Source: Spirogloea muscicola
Taxonomy: Eukaryota; Streptophyta; Zygnematophyceae; Spirogloeales; Spirogloeaceae
Assembly: GCA_009602725.1 (NCBI GenBank)
Contig: WELB01000332.1
Coordinates: forward strand, 23,596-51,950
DNA: 28,355 bases
Direction: 5' to 3'
The translations under genes were made by a program, and so were the position numbers. Position 1 is the first letter of the stretch. Each line of letters starts with the position of its first letter. Below the pieces are notes generated by a model. The model saw nothing but the letters and a program-made list of their open reading frames with translations, was not told the origin of the DNA and did not search any database. Of the stretch, positions 9,861 to 19,760 are shown one piece after another.

Positions 9861-12800
9861 CAGCTGCTCGCTCGCGGCGGGCCTTTGCAGGTGTCGGCGC
9901 ACACGTCAGCAGGCAAGACGGTGGTGGCGGAGTACGCCATCGCCATGTGCCTGCGGGGCGGGCAGCGCGTCGTGTACACGTCGCCCATCAAGGCGCTGTC
10001 CAACCAGAAGTACCGCGAGCTCGCCGAGGAGTTCTCCGACGTCGGCCTCATGACCGGCGACGTCACGATTGCGCCCAACGCCTCCTGCCTGGTGCCGCCT
10101 GCAACCTGAGCCCCAAGCCCTCGTGCTCAAACAAGGCCCCGTCATTTAGTCATCCTGGTTCAAACCCCCTCATGTAGGTGCTGGTCGTCTTGGTGTGCAT
10201 CAGAACGTTGATGATTCACGTTGTGGCTCGATAACCGTTCACAATAAACCCTGGCTCTCTATATATCGTCAATATTTTGTCAAGCTGATCCTTGACATAA
10301 TTAGGTATCAGACTGAATGCGTTCACCAAAGGTCCACTCTGAGAGTACATGTGGGCAAGCTCAACCACAGCGGCGACGGGCAGGTGATGACCACGGAGAT
10401 CCTGCGCAGCATGCTGTACCGCGGGTCCGAGGCGATGCGCGAGGTCGCGTGGGTGGTGTTCGACGAGGTGCACTACCTGCGCGACGCGGAGCGCGGCGTT
10501 GTGTGGGAGGAGTCCATCGTGATGGCGCCGCGTGCCGCGCGCTTCGTCTTCCTCTCTGCGACCGTACCCAACGCCCGCGAGTTCGCAGACTGGGTCGCCA
10601 AGGTGGGGCAGCTCATTAGCCCATCACCCTTGGCCCCCACCCCCCTCAGAAACAGCATTCTGCCTGGGAGCCAAGCTTTCATAGTATAACAGAGTTGTGT
10701 AAGTGCATTACTTTATCGACTTGTAGGTGGTCAAATGTCAATCAAGATTAACAGCCCTTATAAAGCATGAGCTTGTTGTCACTCTGGAAATTGTATCACA
10801 TGGACAATGCAATCATGTACCACAAGTCACAGTATCTCACATTCATTGCCTATTACCTAAGCTGATGAAGATGAGTCCTGCTTGGGCCGTCGGCTGAGCA
10901 ACAGGTGCACAAGCAGCCGTGCCACATCGTGTACACAGATTTCCGTCCGACCCCGCTGCAGCACTACGTCTTTCCTGCCGGTGGGGATGGCCTTTACCTG
11001 GCGGTTGACGAGCGTGGCACATTCCGCGAGGACAACTTCCAGAAGGCTGTCAACGCGGTCGGTGACGCTGCCGCTGCTGCTAGCGGTGGCGGCAAGGATG
11101 GAGGAGGCCGGGGGAAGAAGCGCAAGGGGGCCCGCCGGTATGGCGGCGGCGCCGGCGGCGACGAGGCTAGCGACATCTTTAAGATCGTGCGCATGATCGT
11201 CGAGCGGCAGTACGATCCCGTCATCGTCTTCAGCTTCAACAAGGCCAACTGCGAGGCGCTGGCCCGCCAGGCAAGCCCCTAGACCCCAGCAGCGGCTCTC
11301 TTTTGATACAACTATCATAATACAGTGATGTCAGAAGTAAGAGTTCGTGTTTCGGAGCATGAAGATACAAATTCAGAGTGGGTCACAAGGTATCTTGTGC
11401 TATTTATAAAGGTCAGACTTACTTACCAGGCCGTTTGGAGGAAGTCAGTGAGCCACTTGGTTAATGAGGAACTTCATTTCTTTCTTTAAAAAATGATAGA
11501 TTAGTAATAATGAATAGTAATAGCAGTGTAACAGCTACCTCGTGGTACCCTGGGTTGCCTGGAATCCTTGCCTCATTGGCTGTCACTGATGCCTCCGCTA
11601 CCGCCGCCATTGCCATGGCTGTCGCTGCAGATGGTGAAGCTGGACATGAACAGTGACGATGAGAAGGTGCTGGTTGAGGGCATCTTCCAGAATGCCATGG
11701 ACAGCCTCTCAGACAGCGACAAGAAGCTCCCCATGGTAGCTCTGCCCTTGCTCATTGTGCCCATTGTCTGATCGTGTAATCCTACAGAATAGCCCTGCAC
11801 TACCCATGGTCAACACCTCAAGCACAAATCCAAGAATGATGTTCCCAAGGATTCTTCAGACTGCCCCCATAGCGCATCTGTGGTGAACACCATGCTCTTT
11901 CCCTGTCACTAAGACCTTGAAGGCGTTCACACTGCCACCAAATGTAGCCTGCTACGATGCTCACAGGCCAGCCGCCTTGAGTGACCAATCTGTTGCTGGT
12001 GGTCAGGTGTCAGCGATTCTGCCGCTGCTGCGGAGGGGCATAGGTATCCACCACTCGGGCCTCCTGCCAATTGTCAAGGAGGTCATTGAGATCCTCTTCC
12101 AGGAGGGCCTCATCAAGGTCCAACCACGCCTTGAGACTTCAGTTGGCCTGACTTGACTTGCTTTGTATATCATGCAAGGGCCTACATTGCAGTCACAGTT
12201 CTCATCTCTGCAGCTTTGACACTGCTGGCAAGTTGGGCCTGGGGCTTCTGAGGCGCAGTGCCTGTTCGCGACCGAGACGTTCTCCATCGGCCTCAACATG
12301 CCCGCCAAGACGGTGGTCTTTGCGGACCTTCGCAAGTGGGATGGCGGGCGCTTCAGGTGCAGAAAAACGATGCAATAACCTTCGGGATCGCATTGCTTGG
12401 GCTTGCCTCAGCTGTACTTTGCAATCATACCATCACCTCATCTGAGACTCAATCAGTATGAAGGCAAGTGGTCAATAATGGTATCTAAATGGTTTGGTAG
12501 CGAGACAGTCTTCAGCTCCTGCTAGGCTGTGGCACCAGGTATATCTCGGGTGGTGAGTACATCCAGATGAGCGGGCGAGCTGGGCGGCGGGGGATTGACG
12601 ACCGCGGAATCTGCATCCTAATGCTGGACGAGAAGATGGAGCCTGTGGTCGCGAAGGCCATGCTCAAGGGCACCGCCGACCCCCTCAACAGGTTGCTGCG
12701 AGATCCTGGACCCCGGATTTTGAAGTCTCTTGGTGCTCATTGACTCTGATTGACGCTCATTGACTCTTGGTGCTCTTTGTGTATTTTTCTGTTTCTCCTG

Positions 12801-15800
12801 CCTGATTATGAGCTTCACATATACTGAAGCCAAAGCCTCTCCGAGCTCGTTGGCTTATGTGTAATGATCGCTCAGCTTCCAAAAGAGCCAGATAGGCTGC
12901 CGATTTCGTTGCTGCTGGCTAGAAGCTGATCTGTATCAATGTCGACGTGGGTTGCTGGGGTGCCTCGGCAGCGCGTTCCATCTGAGCTACAGCATGATAC
13001 TGAACCAGATGCGGAGCGAGGAGAGCGACCCCGAGCGCATGCTGCGCAGCAGCTTCCGCCAGTTCCAGGCGGAGAGAGCCCTGCCGGACCTCAAGGTGAG
13101 ACACCTGCCATGGCCCCGTCGGGGTGGCCAGCCTAGCGAGTGGAGCCACAGCTTCCAAAGCACAGCAAAGCTTCTTGAAAAAGTGAAAGCATGGCTGCAG
13201 TGTTGAAGCAACGCTTCTGCATTGCATCCACGGCTGTTGCAGGTCTGTTGGCCTCATCTGGCCATATCCTGTCGACCTCCATAACAGAGTGCAATGTGAT
13301 GGCCCTCCGACTGCAGAGGAGAGTTGAGGAGCTGGAGGAGCAACGCGATGCCTTCGCCATTGCGTAGGAGGACATGGTGGAGGAGTACCTGTCACTGTCA
13401 CGCCAGCTGGAGAAGCTGAGGCGCAGCATCCGGAAGGTCACGAGCGCGCCTGAGCACGCCTTGCGCTTCCTGAACCCCGGGCGGCTCGCGAGGGTGGTCT
13501 GCTCGTCGCCAGTGCTGCTGCCGGCGGGGGCAAGAGAAGCTGTGGGCTCGGGGGCGCCACGCAGGCATCGCAGGGCGGCAGAGGACTTGGCCTGGGGAGT
13601 CATCATCAGCTTCGAGAGAGCGTCAGCCAGAGGACTCGATGCAGGTGATAGGAACGTACGTACTTGAAGCTTTCGTGCATCCCCACTTCTAATTCTGGAA
13701 AGTGTCCACTATGTATCATGACTTCCTCAGCAGCTTTTGACCACGCAGTCCGGGAGTCTGAGAAGTTAGGCTTTATGGTTGGCCCCAGTATCTGTAATAG
13801 TAAGTCTATAATACTTCTTGGACGACCAGTACTTTGGGTTGCTGTTAATTCTCATATGCTGACCATATGCTTTGCTAATCATCCTGCATGATTGAAGAAA
13901 TTTTCTTGTAAAATCCTCTGAAGCATCTTATACACTGGCAATGTTGGCAGGAGAGGAAGACAAACAAGCTGAGGAGCCCTCGACGTCGGAGATATCCTAT
14001 GTGGTCGACGTTCTTTTGCCGTGCACCAAGGACGATGCAGCGTCCGCCGCTGCCCGAAGGGAGGTGGTTCGGCCATGTAGGAACGGCGAGGTTGGAGAGC
14101 CCATGGTTGCAGTTATCCCACTTTCTCAGGTACCACAAGGATGTCAAGCATAGAAATTTAGTAATGTATTATTGATGAATGCACGGACCTGAAGCATGTA
14201 GACATGTCTATCACAGTACAGCTCATGCAGATACTGTTGAATTTGGCTTACTTCTCTGTACACTACAAACTGCAGCAAAGCTTGTTGCATGAGGCAATCC
14301 AAGACTACGAAGTAGATTTCATGCCAGAGTGCCTGGCCCATATGCCTGTCGCAGGTGGACTGCCTGAGCTCAGTGAGAATACACGTACCAAAGAACTTGA
14401 TAACCAGGGAAGCGAGGGAGCACGTGCAGAAGACTTTGGAGGAGGTACAACGTAGATTTCCGGACGGCTTGCAGCTGCTGGACCCCGAGGAGGACATGCA
14501 GGTGCTGTCATCTCCATGAGAGCTTTCACATCAGTGGCAGTTTGCATTTCTCATACAATTGACATTACCTTGAGTCTTGGTAGGTCAGTCTTTAGAGTTA
14601 AGTGTTGGCCTGCATGCTCTTTTGGGTTTGTTATAACGTGATAAAGCCTGTCCTTCACCTTTAGGAGGAAAGCCTGCAGCTCCATGTCAGTTGCCGCTTT
14701 CATAAATGCTGCTTCTAAGCTACTTTCTATTCTTCTGACTGAGTACTTATGTTGAGAGACAGGTGGAGAGCAGCTCGTATCGAAAGGCGATTAGGCGTTT
14801 GGAGACTGTTGAGAGCACGTTAGCGTCCCACCCGCTTGCCAAGGAGGATGATCTAGATGAACGGCTCGAATCATTTACCACAAAGGAGGGGATATCTCAA
14901 CGAATCAAGAATCTGAAGAGGGAGGTGAAGGACACCAACCATCTCATCCTCAAGGACGAGTTGAAGTCCCGGAGAAGAGTCCTGCGGAGATTGGGGTAAT
15001 TATGCTGCAATTGAAGCCCACACTCGTGACAAGTGTTGGGCTTGCGTAGCCTGAGTTGCTTTCTGTGTTTGGCTGAGATTATGGCATCCTGAGATAATAT
15101 ACAGGAAAACAGAGTATATTCACTTTATTATGTCACAGCTGAACCAGGGCCTCGTACCTCCAACTGGACTACAAAGATCCCAACCAACAGCTGAACCAGG
15201 GCCTCTAACCTCCATCTGGACTACAAAGATCACAAGCACTGCACTCGATACTATCGTCAACTATGTTTTTACCAATGACTAACTAATGCAAGAACATTGT
15301 CAGGTATGTGAACTCGGAGGAGGTGGTGCAATTGAAGGGGAGAGTGGCCTGCGAGCTGACGACTGCGGACGAGTTGACAATGACGGAGCTTATTTTCGGC
15401 GGCGTCTTTCAAGACCTGCCGCCCGAGAGCGCCGCCGCGCTGGCCTCGTGCTTTGTGTGGCAGGAGAAGGTGGCCAACGCTCCGCGCCCTAGAGAGGAGC
15501 TCGAGCAGCCTCTGCGGCAGCTCCGAGACGTCGCCCGGCGTGTTGGCAAGGTGCAGGAAGAATGCAAGGTGGGAAAGTTGACAAGCGAGAACCTGAAGTC
15601 TGAAAGCCCTCAGTCTTCACATGTTGATCCTGTACCCGTGTATTAGCCCACATTGTTCCCGCAACAACGCATTGAGATGGCGCTGCACAGTGCCTGTCTT
15701 GTGATTTGAGATTTGTTTGTGTATGTCATACATTTTGCAGTCTGCTGGGTCATACAATGCTTGTAGTCATGTATAGCCTGTCAAAGAGGTGCCTCGACTC

Positions 15801-16152
15801 CGAAAGGTGATGCCTTGTGATGCCTGACCCAGCTTTCTTCTCACTGATAAGCAGTCTTGCTACTCTCTCTTAGATGGTCCTTGATGTGGAGGAGTATGTG
15901 GCGGGCTTCCGGCCGGACATCATGGAGATTGTATATCAGTGGTGCCGTGGCGCCAAGTTTGCCGACATCCTGCGGCTGTCAGACATCTTCGAGGGCAGCC
16001 TGATTCGGGCCCTGCGCCGGCTGGAGGAGCTCCTCCGCCAGCTCGTGGCGGCCTGCGCTTCTATCGGTGAAGTCGGGCTGGAGGACAAATTACGGACTTC
16101 AATTGAGCTGATGAAGCGCGACATTGTTTTTGCGGCATCGCTCTATCTATGA
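9861..16152 (+). CDS. MTR4: MTR4-type DExH RNA helicase, nuclear exosome cofactor (N-terminus missing, in-frame TAG)
   Basis: Exons: 9861-10091, 10384-10602, 10905-11270, 11631-11735, 12007-12117, 12259-12356, 12539-12691, 12972-13095, 13317-13644, 13951-14129, 14355-14501, 14763-14995, 15304-15568, 15874-16152 (TGA). Motifs in order: SAHTSAGKT (I), [15 protein letters not shown] (Ia), LMTGDV (Ib), DEVH (II), SATVPNA (III), [27 protein letters not shown] (V), [12 protein letters not shown] (VI). The arch/KOW region and the C-terminal helical domain ([25 protein letters not shown]-like end) follow. This is MTR4 rather than SKI2. In TRAMP/NEXT-type complexes it feeds RNA 3'->5' to the nuclear exosome, for example during 5.8S/ITS2 processing. 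About 945 codons are visible, so roughly 90-100 N-terminal residues seem absent. Codon 17 of the 13317 exon is TAG (13365-13367) inside a conserved coiled segment. A Gly/Lys-rich insert (about 11080-11160) separates the RecA lobes. Confidence 0.88.
11271..11630 (+). other. GC-AG intron in MTR4
   Basis: The exon ends ...CGCCAG and the intron begins GCAAGC, the standard consensus of GC-AG introns. No GT lies nearby that would keep the conserved join between CEALARQ and [12 protein letters not shown]. The acceptor is CTGCAG. Confidence 0.8.
12732..12772 (+). repeat. Short imperfect repeat in an MTR4 intron
   Basis: The words TTGGTGCTCATTGACTCT and GACGCTCATTGACTCTTGG recur in tandem with slight change. 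It lies in the intron after the [10 protein letters not shown] exon and has no visible function. Confidence 0.6.
15136..15235 (+). repeat. Tandem duplication, about 52-bp unit, in an MTR4 intron
   Basis: Two adjacent copies, about 15136-15187 and 15188-15235, both start CAGCTGAACCAGGGCCTC and share GGACTACAAAGATC. They differ at a few positions only, so the duplication is fairly recent. It lies in the intron between exons 14763-14995 and 15304-15568. Confidence 0.9.
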
Positions 16153-16690
16153 TCAGAAATGAACCAGATGGGCAGATAGACGACGACGTCTTCACAAGCT
16201 TGCAATCTGCTCTTTCCCAGTTCATCTGGGTACGTGCACCCAGATTGGACCTGTATGCTGGAAATTTGTATAAAGTACTCCTTAAGTAAACCCTTTGATT
16301 TAAAGATCTCAACACCATTAACACGTGAGGGCCTCTACGTCCACAACGCTCTGCATTTTGTCCAATTATTGCTGAAGACAGTCCGAGAAAGCTAATGTGA
16401 TCACCTGTTGCAATCTGCACAAGTGTCTGCATGAGGTGTGCAGCACTGTGAGCACGGCCGCGCGATGTGCGGCCTTTTATTTACTGAATGAGGAGCGCTG
16501 CACCGAATGACAGTGCCCTCTTGATTGTCACTTGCTGTCTTCATCAATAACTGGACAATGTGGAGCCTGGCATTGTGGATAGCCCATACAAAGTTTCATG
16601 TCCACCTTAACGATATGCATGGTGGGCATAAATCATGGTGCTCAATTTAAGTCTGGGCGCTACTCTGTTCAGGATGTAGGAAATGCCTAT

Positions 16691-16695
16691 TGTAA
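16691..16695 (+). terminator. TGTAA poly(A) signal, probable end of MTR4 mRNA
   Basis: TGTAA about 540 bases after the MTR4 stop, in AT-richer sequence and ahead of the convergent gene's own signal. Confidence 0.5.
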
Positions 16696-16742
16696 TGGAT
16701 TGGCCAATAAATGTGAGTGACCAATGACTGTGCGGTTGGGTT

Positions 16743-16747
16743 TTACA
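16743..16747 (-). terminator. TGTAA poly(A) signal, probable end of the GNAT mRNA
   Basis: TTACA on the plus strand reads TGTAA on the minus strand, about 156 bases after the GNAT stop. It faces the MTR4 signal 48 bases away. Confidence 0.5.
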
Positions 16748-16779
16748 ACAGCCTAAAGCTGGTCATGTAGACAATTTTG

Positions 16780-16905
16780 TGTATTTGAAACAAACGAGGG
16801 CCAAATGGCCAAGTACAAAGGCAAGCACATCTGAAGACCTACATAACCTTCAGCAAATTGACCCACTCAGTAACCACGGGTCAAAATTTTAAGGTTTCTA
16901 AGTCA
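16780..16905 (+). repeat. Dispersed repeat, copy A
   Basis: The core reads AAATGGCCAAGTACAAAGGC, then AAGCACATCTGA, and ends in TAACCACGGGTCAA. It matches copy B at 19345-19480 in the same orientation, with weaker similarity on both sides of the core. It lies in the GNAT 3' UTR. Confidence 0.75.
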
Positions 16906-19273
16906 TGTAGATCCCAACTTCCCCTGGAGGACAATATAATTGAAGCTTTCGCCGGGTTCGCCAGGGAAGAGGCGTGCCAACCGCGACACAACCCACGCCT
17001 CGTCGCCGCTGCCTGCGAGACCGCCACCCGGCTGGCTCAGGTCTCGCAGGTCCACGAACGACTGGAAGCAGGCATGCCGCCGGGAGGCGAACAGAAGTCC
17101 TGAGATTGCGATGCTGGCCGACGAGGCCACCATGCCAATGATGACCTGGTTGTGGAAGTCTGGCTCCTGCTGCATGATCATAGCTCCTGCACCTGAGAGG
17201 TCCATAGCCTCCACTGTGTCCATCTGAGCTTGAGATCCGAGCTTCTCACCAGCGCCAGCTGTCTGTCGCCGTGCCGGCTCCAAGACCCAAACGGACCCAT
17301 TCGCGAGCGCCGCTGCCACTTTCTGGCCGCGCGGCGCCCACATCTGGAAGTACATGGGCAGCCAGAGCGGCTCGTTGCTCGTATTCATCTGGAATCCAGC
17401 ACCATCGCCAACGACAAAGTGGCCATTCTGACAATGGCGAGCACCAGTCCTCGCCAAGTTTATTGCTTTCTCCAGCTTGTTAATGTCTGTACAGGGCACC
17501 CAACGATCTGCCAGCTCCCCCATCACTGCGTCGCCCTCAATTGGCACACCGTCGAGCGTCCTGGGCAAGCTCTCCAGGATTGCCAGCTCTCCGTTGGCTG
17601 TTCCTGCTGCAGAGGCGGTCAGGCGCTCATGCAGGCGCTCAATGTGAGGCCAGACATGCACGCCCTACACCATCCTGAAGCCCTGGAATAGCAGACATAG
17701 CGACAGGTTTAAAAGCTTGTTTCACAATTTTCATCATGTCAAGGCTTTTGTTACAAGGTGTGGGTCAATGGCATAAATTGAAGGGACTGCTCCACCCGAG
17801 CAGCCCCTTCAGCATCTTTCACTTAAGAGTCACGGCATTGTGCTACTTGGATTGAGCACGTGACGTACTCTAGCACAGTGGCATCAAGAGGCGAAGCGAG
17901 GGGCAAAAGGCTTTGAGTATGAAGCTAAAATGTGCTGCTGGGTATAAGGTGCAGCAGAACTAACATAGCCATAATCTACCCAGAATGCCACCTTCGCATC
18001 TATGCGCATCAGTTGATGTAGCAACGGAGGTCGCTAATGGACAATTGCGGACTCACCAAGCTCCTGAAGATGGTCCTTGCTGCGGGATTAGCCAGGATTG
18101 TTGCAGACATAATCAAAGAGCAGCCTTGAGCGGCGGCAAGCATCATAAGAGAGCGGACAACAAGCTTCGCGAGGCCGCGCCCCTGATGGTCACGTCGTGT
18201 TCGGAGGCCAAATATCCAGGGTATGTCGTTCTCCCGCAGAACAATGCCGCCTGCATAAAGAGAAATTTGCAGTGGTGGTGGGGCCCAGTTGTAGTAGCAA
18301 CAGTGTCATAAGATGGGGAGGACTGGCACCATGCAGCTGGTAAATCGCACATTGTCCGCCAGTCCTTTCGGGAGAATAATCTTCACTACGGATAAGTGGG
18401 CCTATCATGGTGCTTCACAGCCTTCAGTATGAAGCAAATTTATCATCTTGAGATACTGCTAGGTCCAGGTCTTAAGCTTGCAATGGCAGAGGATCTGACG
18501 TAAGACCTCAACTTAAGCCCCAAATCTGAAATGTTGAGGACGTGCGCTGCTACAAGGAGCCCAAGGAAGGAATTAGTGGGAGCAAGGGGTGCACCTCACC
18601 AAACGCGATAACGCTGTCTGTCTCACTGCTAGCACCGTCCACCACAAGGAATCTGACCCCAGTGTCACCGTCGGCAGCCGCCACCAAGCCGGGCAGCTCG
18701 TCGTGCCCGCCATCTGCAAGCCGAGCCACACAGTACAGCAGTTCTCGGCCCTCATGAGTGCCATGATGAAGTTGAGAGCCCATGTTGCTTGAGCTTGAGC
18801 TGTGCTCGGAGCACAGCTTGTCGTTGAGCAGAACTTTGCTGCTTTGACGCAAGTCACACTCTGCGCACAATGATGTTGGCAATAAGGGTCTAAGGATTGG
18901 CTTCGAGGTTAGGGGCCGAGATCAACAACATCATTAGGAGGGCCTCATGTGGGCGAGAGTGTGGGACCTCACAGTTGCCCCTGCAGAGGTCTATGAGACG
19001 GTGTTGGTCGCTCTCAGGCTCATACGGACGCACGACGACGTGCCGCCCGTCGCGGCTGGCCGTCTCCCAAGACCAATGGATGCTGGCGGCGGCCTCCCTT
19101 GGCCTGCCGAGGAGCTCCAGGAGCTCCGGGATGGCGGCCTCGCTGCTGGCGCACGCCGCCGCCTTCTCCTCTGTGGCTGCTGCCGAGACCGCGGCCATGG
19201 ATCGCAGCCCGTTGCTTGGTGGGCTCCCAGTGGGGATCTCAACCAAGTGGGGTGTGCTGCAGCTCGTCCCCAC
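16903..19273 (-). CDS. GNAT-family N-acetyltransferase (4 exons, about 456 aa)
   Basis: Exons in transcript order: 19273-18973, 18713-18600, 18250-18057, 17664-16903 (TGA). Joined, they give RHVVVRPYEPES, then LCRGNYGGHDELPGL, RFLVVDGAS and the acetyl-CoA motif RRDHQGRGLA (about residues 157-166, Q/RxxGxG/A), then ANPAARTIFRSLG. That is the N-terminal GNAT domain. A further 250 aa (HVWPHIERLHERL, WVPC, PLWLPMYFQMWAPRG, then SFVDLRDLSQ) forms a second region like that of two-part GNATs such as the NAT16 type; that likeness is from memory and tentative. The substrate is unknown. The start MGTSCS fits an N-myristoylation/palmitoylation signal, implying membrane attachment. An alternative last-exon acceptor at 17682 adds GFRMV but then meets an in-frame TAG. 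The gene is divergent from serine racemase and convergent with MTR4. Confidence 0.75.
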
Positions 19274-19344
19274 ACTGAGCTGGTCAGCTTGGTGTTGTCA
19301 GTGGGGGCAAGGCTAACTTGGCTGGCTCTGGCCCTGGCAAGGAA

Positions 19345-19480
19345 ATAATCGTTTATAATAAACGGACGAAGTCCAAAAATGGCCAAGTAGAAAGGCAAGC
19401 ACATCTGATGACGTACATCACCCACTGCACATTGAACCCGCTCACTAACCACGGGTCAACACACATGAAGGTCGCTAACC
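19345..19480 (+). repeat. Dispersed repeat, copy B
   Basis: The core AAATGGCCAAGTAGAAAGGC, then AAGCACATCTGA and CTAACCACGGGTCAA, matches copy A in the same orientation. It lies just upstream of the GNAT start. Confidence 0.75.
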
Positions 19481-19631
19481 GATGCCTGAGTACCAGATGG
19501 CAAATTCCAATTCCCATGTAGGATTCATGGGAATTGCCTTACGTTGACGAAAGCTGTTTCGTCCACTGGGAGAACAAAATCTTTCCAGAGAAGAGCTGGC
19601 TGGTGGCTGTGAAGTTAAGGACCAAAAGGAA

Positions 19632-19690
19632 TGTGTATTAAGAGATGGAGGGGCCGGTGTGGCCAAGCACAACGGCAAGCACAAGAGATG
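19632..19690 (+). repeat. Dispersed repeat, partial copy C
   Basis: GTGTATTAAG, then TGGCCAAGCACAACGGCAAG and CACAAGAG resemble the left half of copy A (GTGTATT, then TGGCCAAGTACAAAGGCAAG). More diverged and shorter than A and B. Confidence 0.5.
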
Positions 19691-19760
19691 GAGATGAAGA
19701 TGGCTTAAGTACAGTGAACAGGAGAGCCAAGACCTTCATAGTACGGCAAACTCAGGCAAC

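Larger units (their letters stand above)
16153..16902. other. Convergent intergenic region between MTR4 and the GNAT gene
   Basis: 3' UTRs of the two convergent genes. It holds TGTAA signals for both strands and one copy (A) of a dispersed repeat. No further gene is seen. Confidence 0.6.
19274..19760. promoter_or_regulatory. Divergent promoter region between the GNAT gene and serine racemase
   Basis: About 490 bases separate two divergent start codons, so this stretch must hold both promoters. Copies B and C of the dispersed repeat occupy much of it. A palindrome-like CCCATGTAGGATTCATGGG occurs near 19514-19532. No TATA box is certain. Confidence 0.55.

Noticed and set aside
13365-17667. Nuclear genetic code with TAG as a sense codon
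   Set aside because: Tempting from two in-frame TAGs, but one can be a splice acceptor, serine racemase seems to stop at TAG, and the remaining genes need no recoding.
16903-19273. Transposon carrying the GNAT gene as cargo
   Set aside because: Flanking direct repeats are degenerate, no transposase, terminal inverted repeats or target duplications were seen; kept only as a finding to check.
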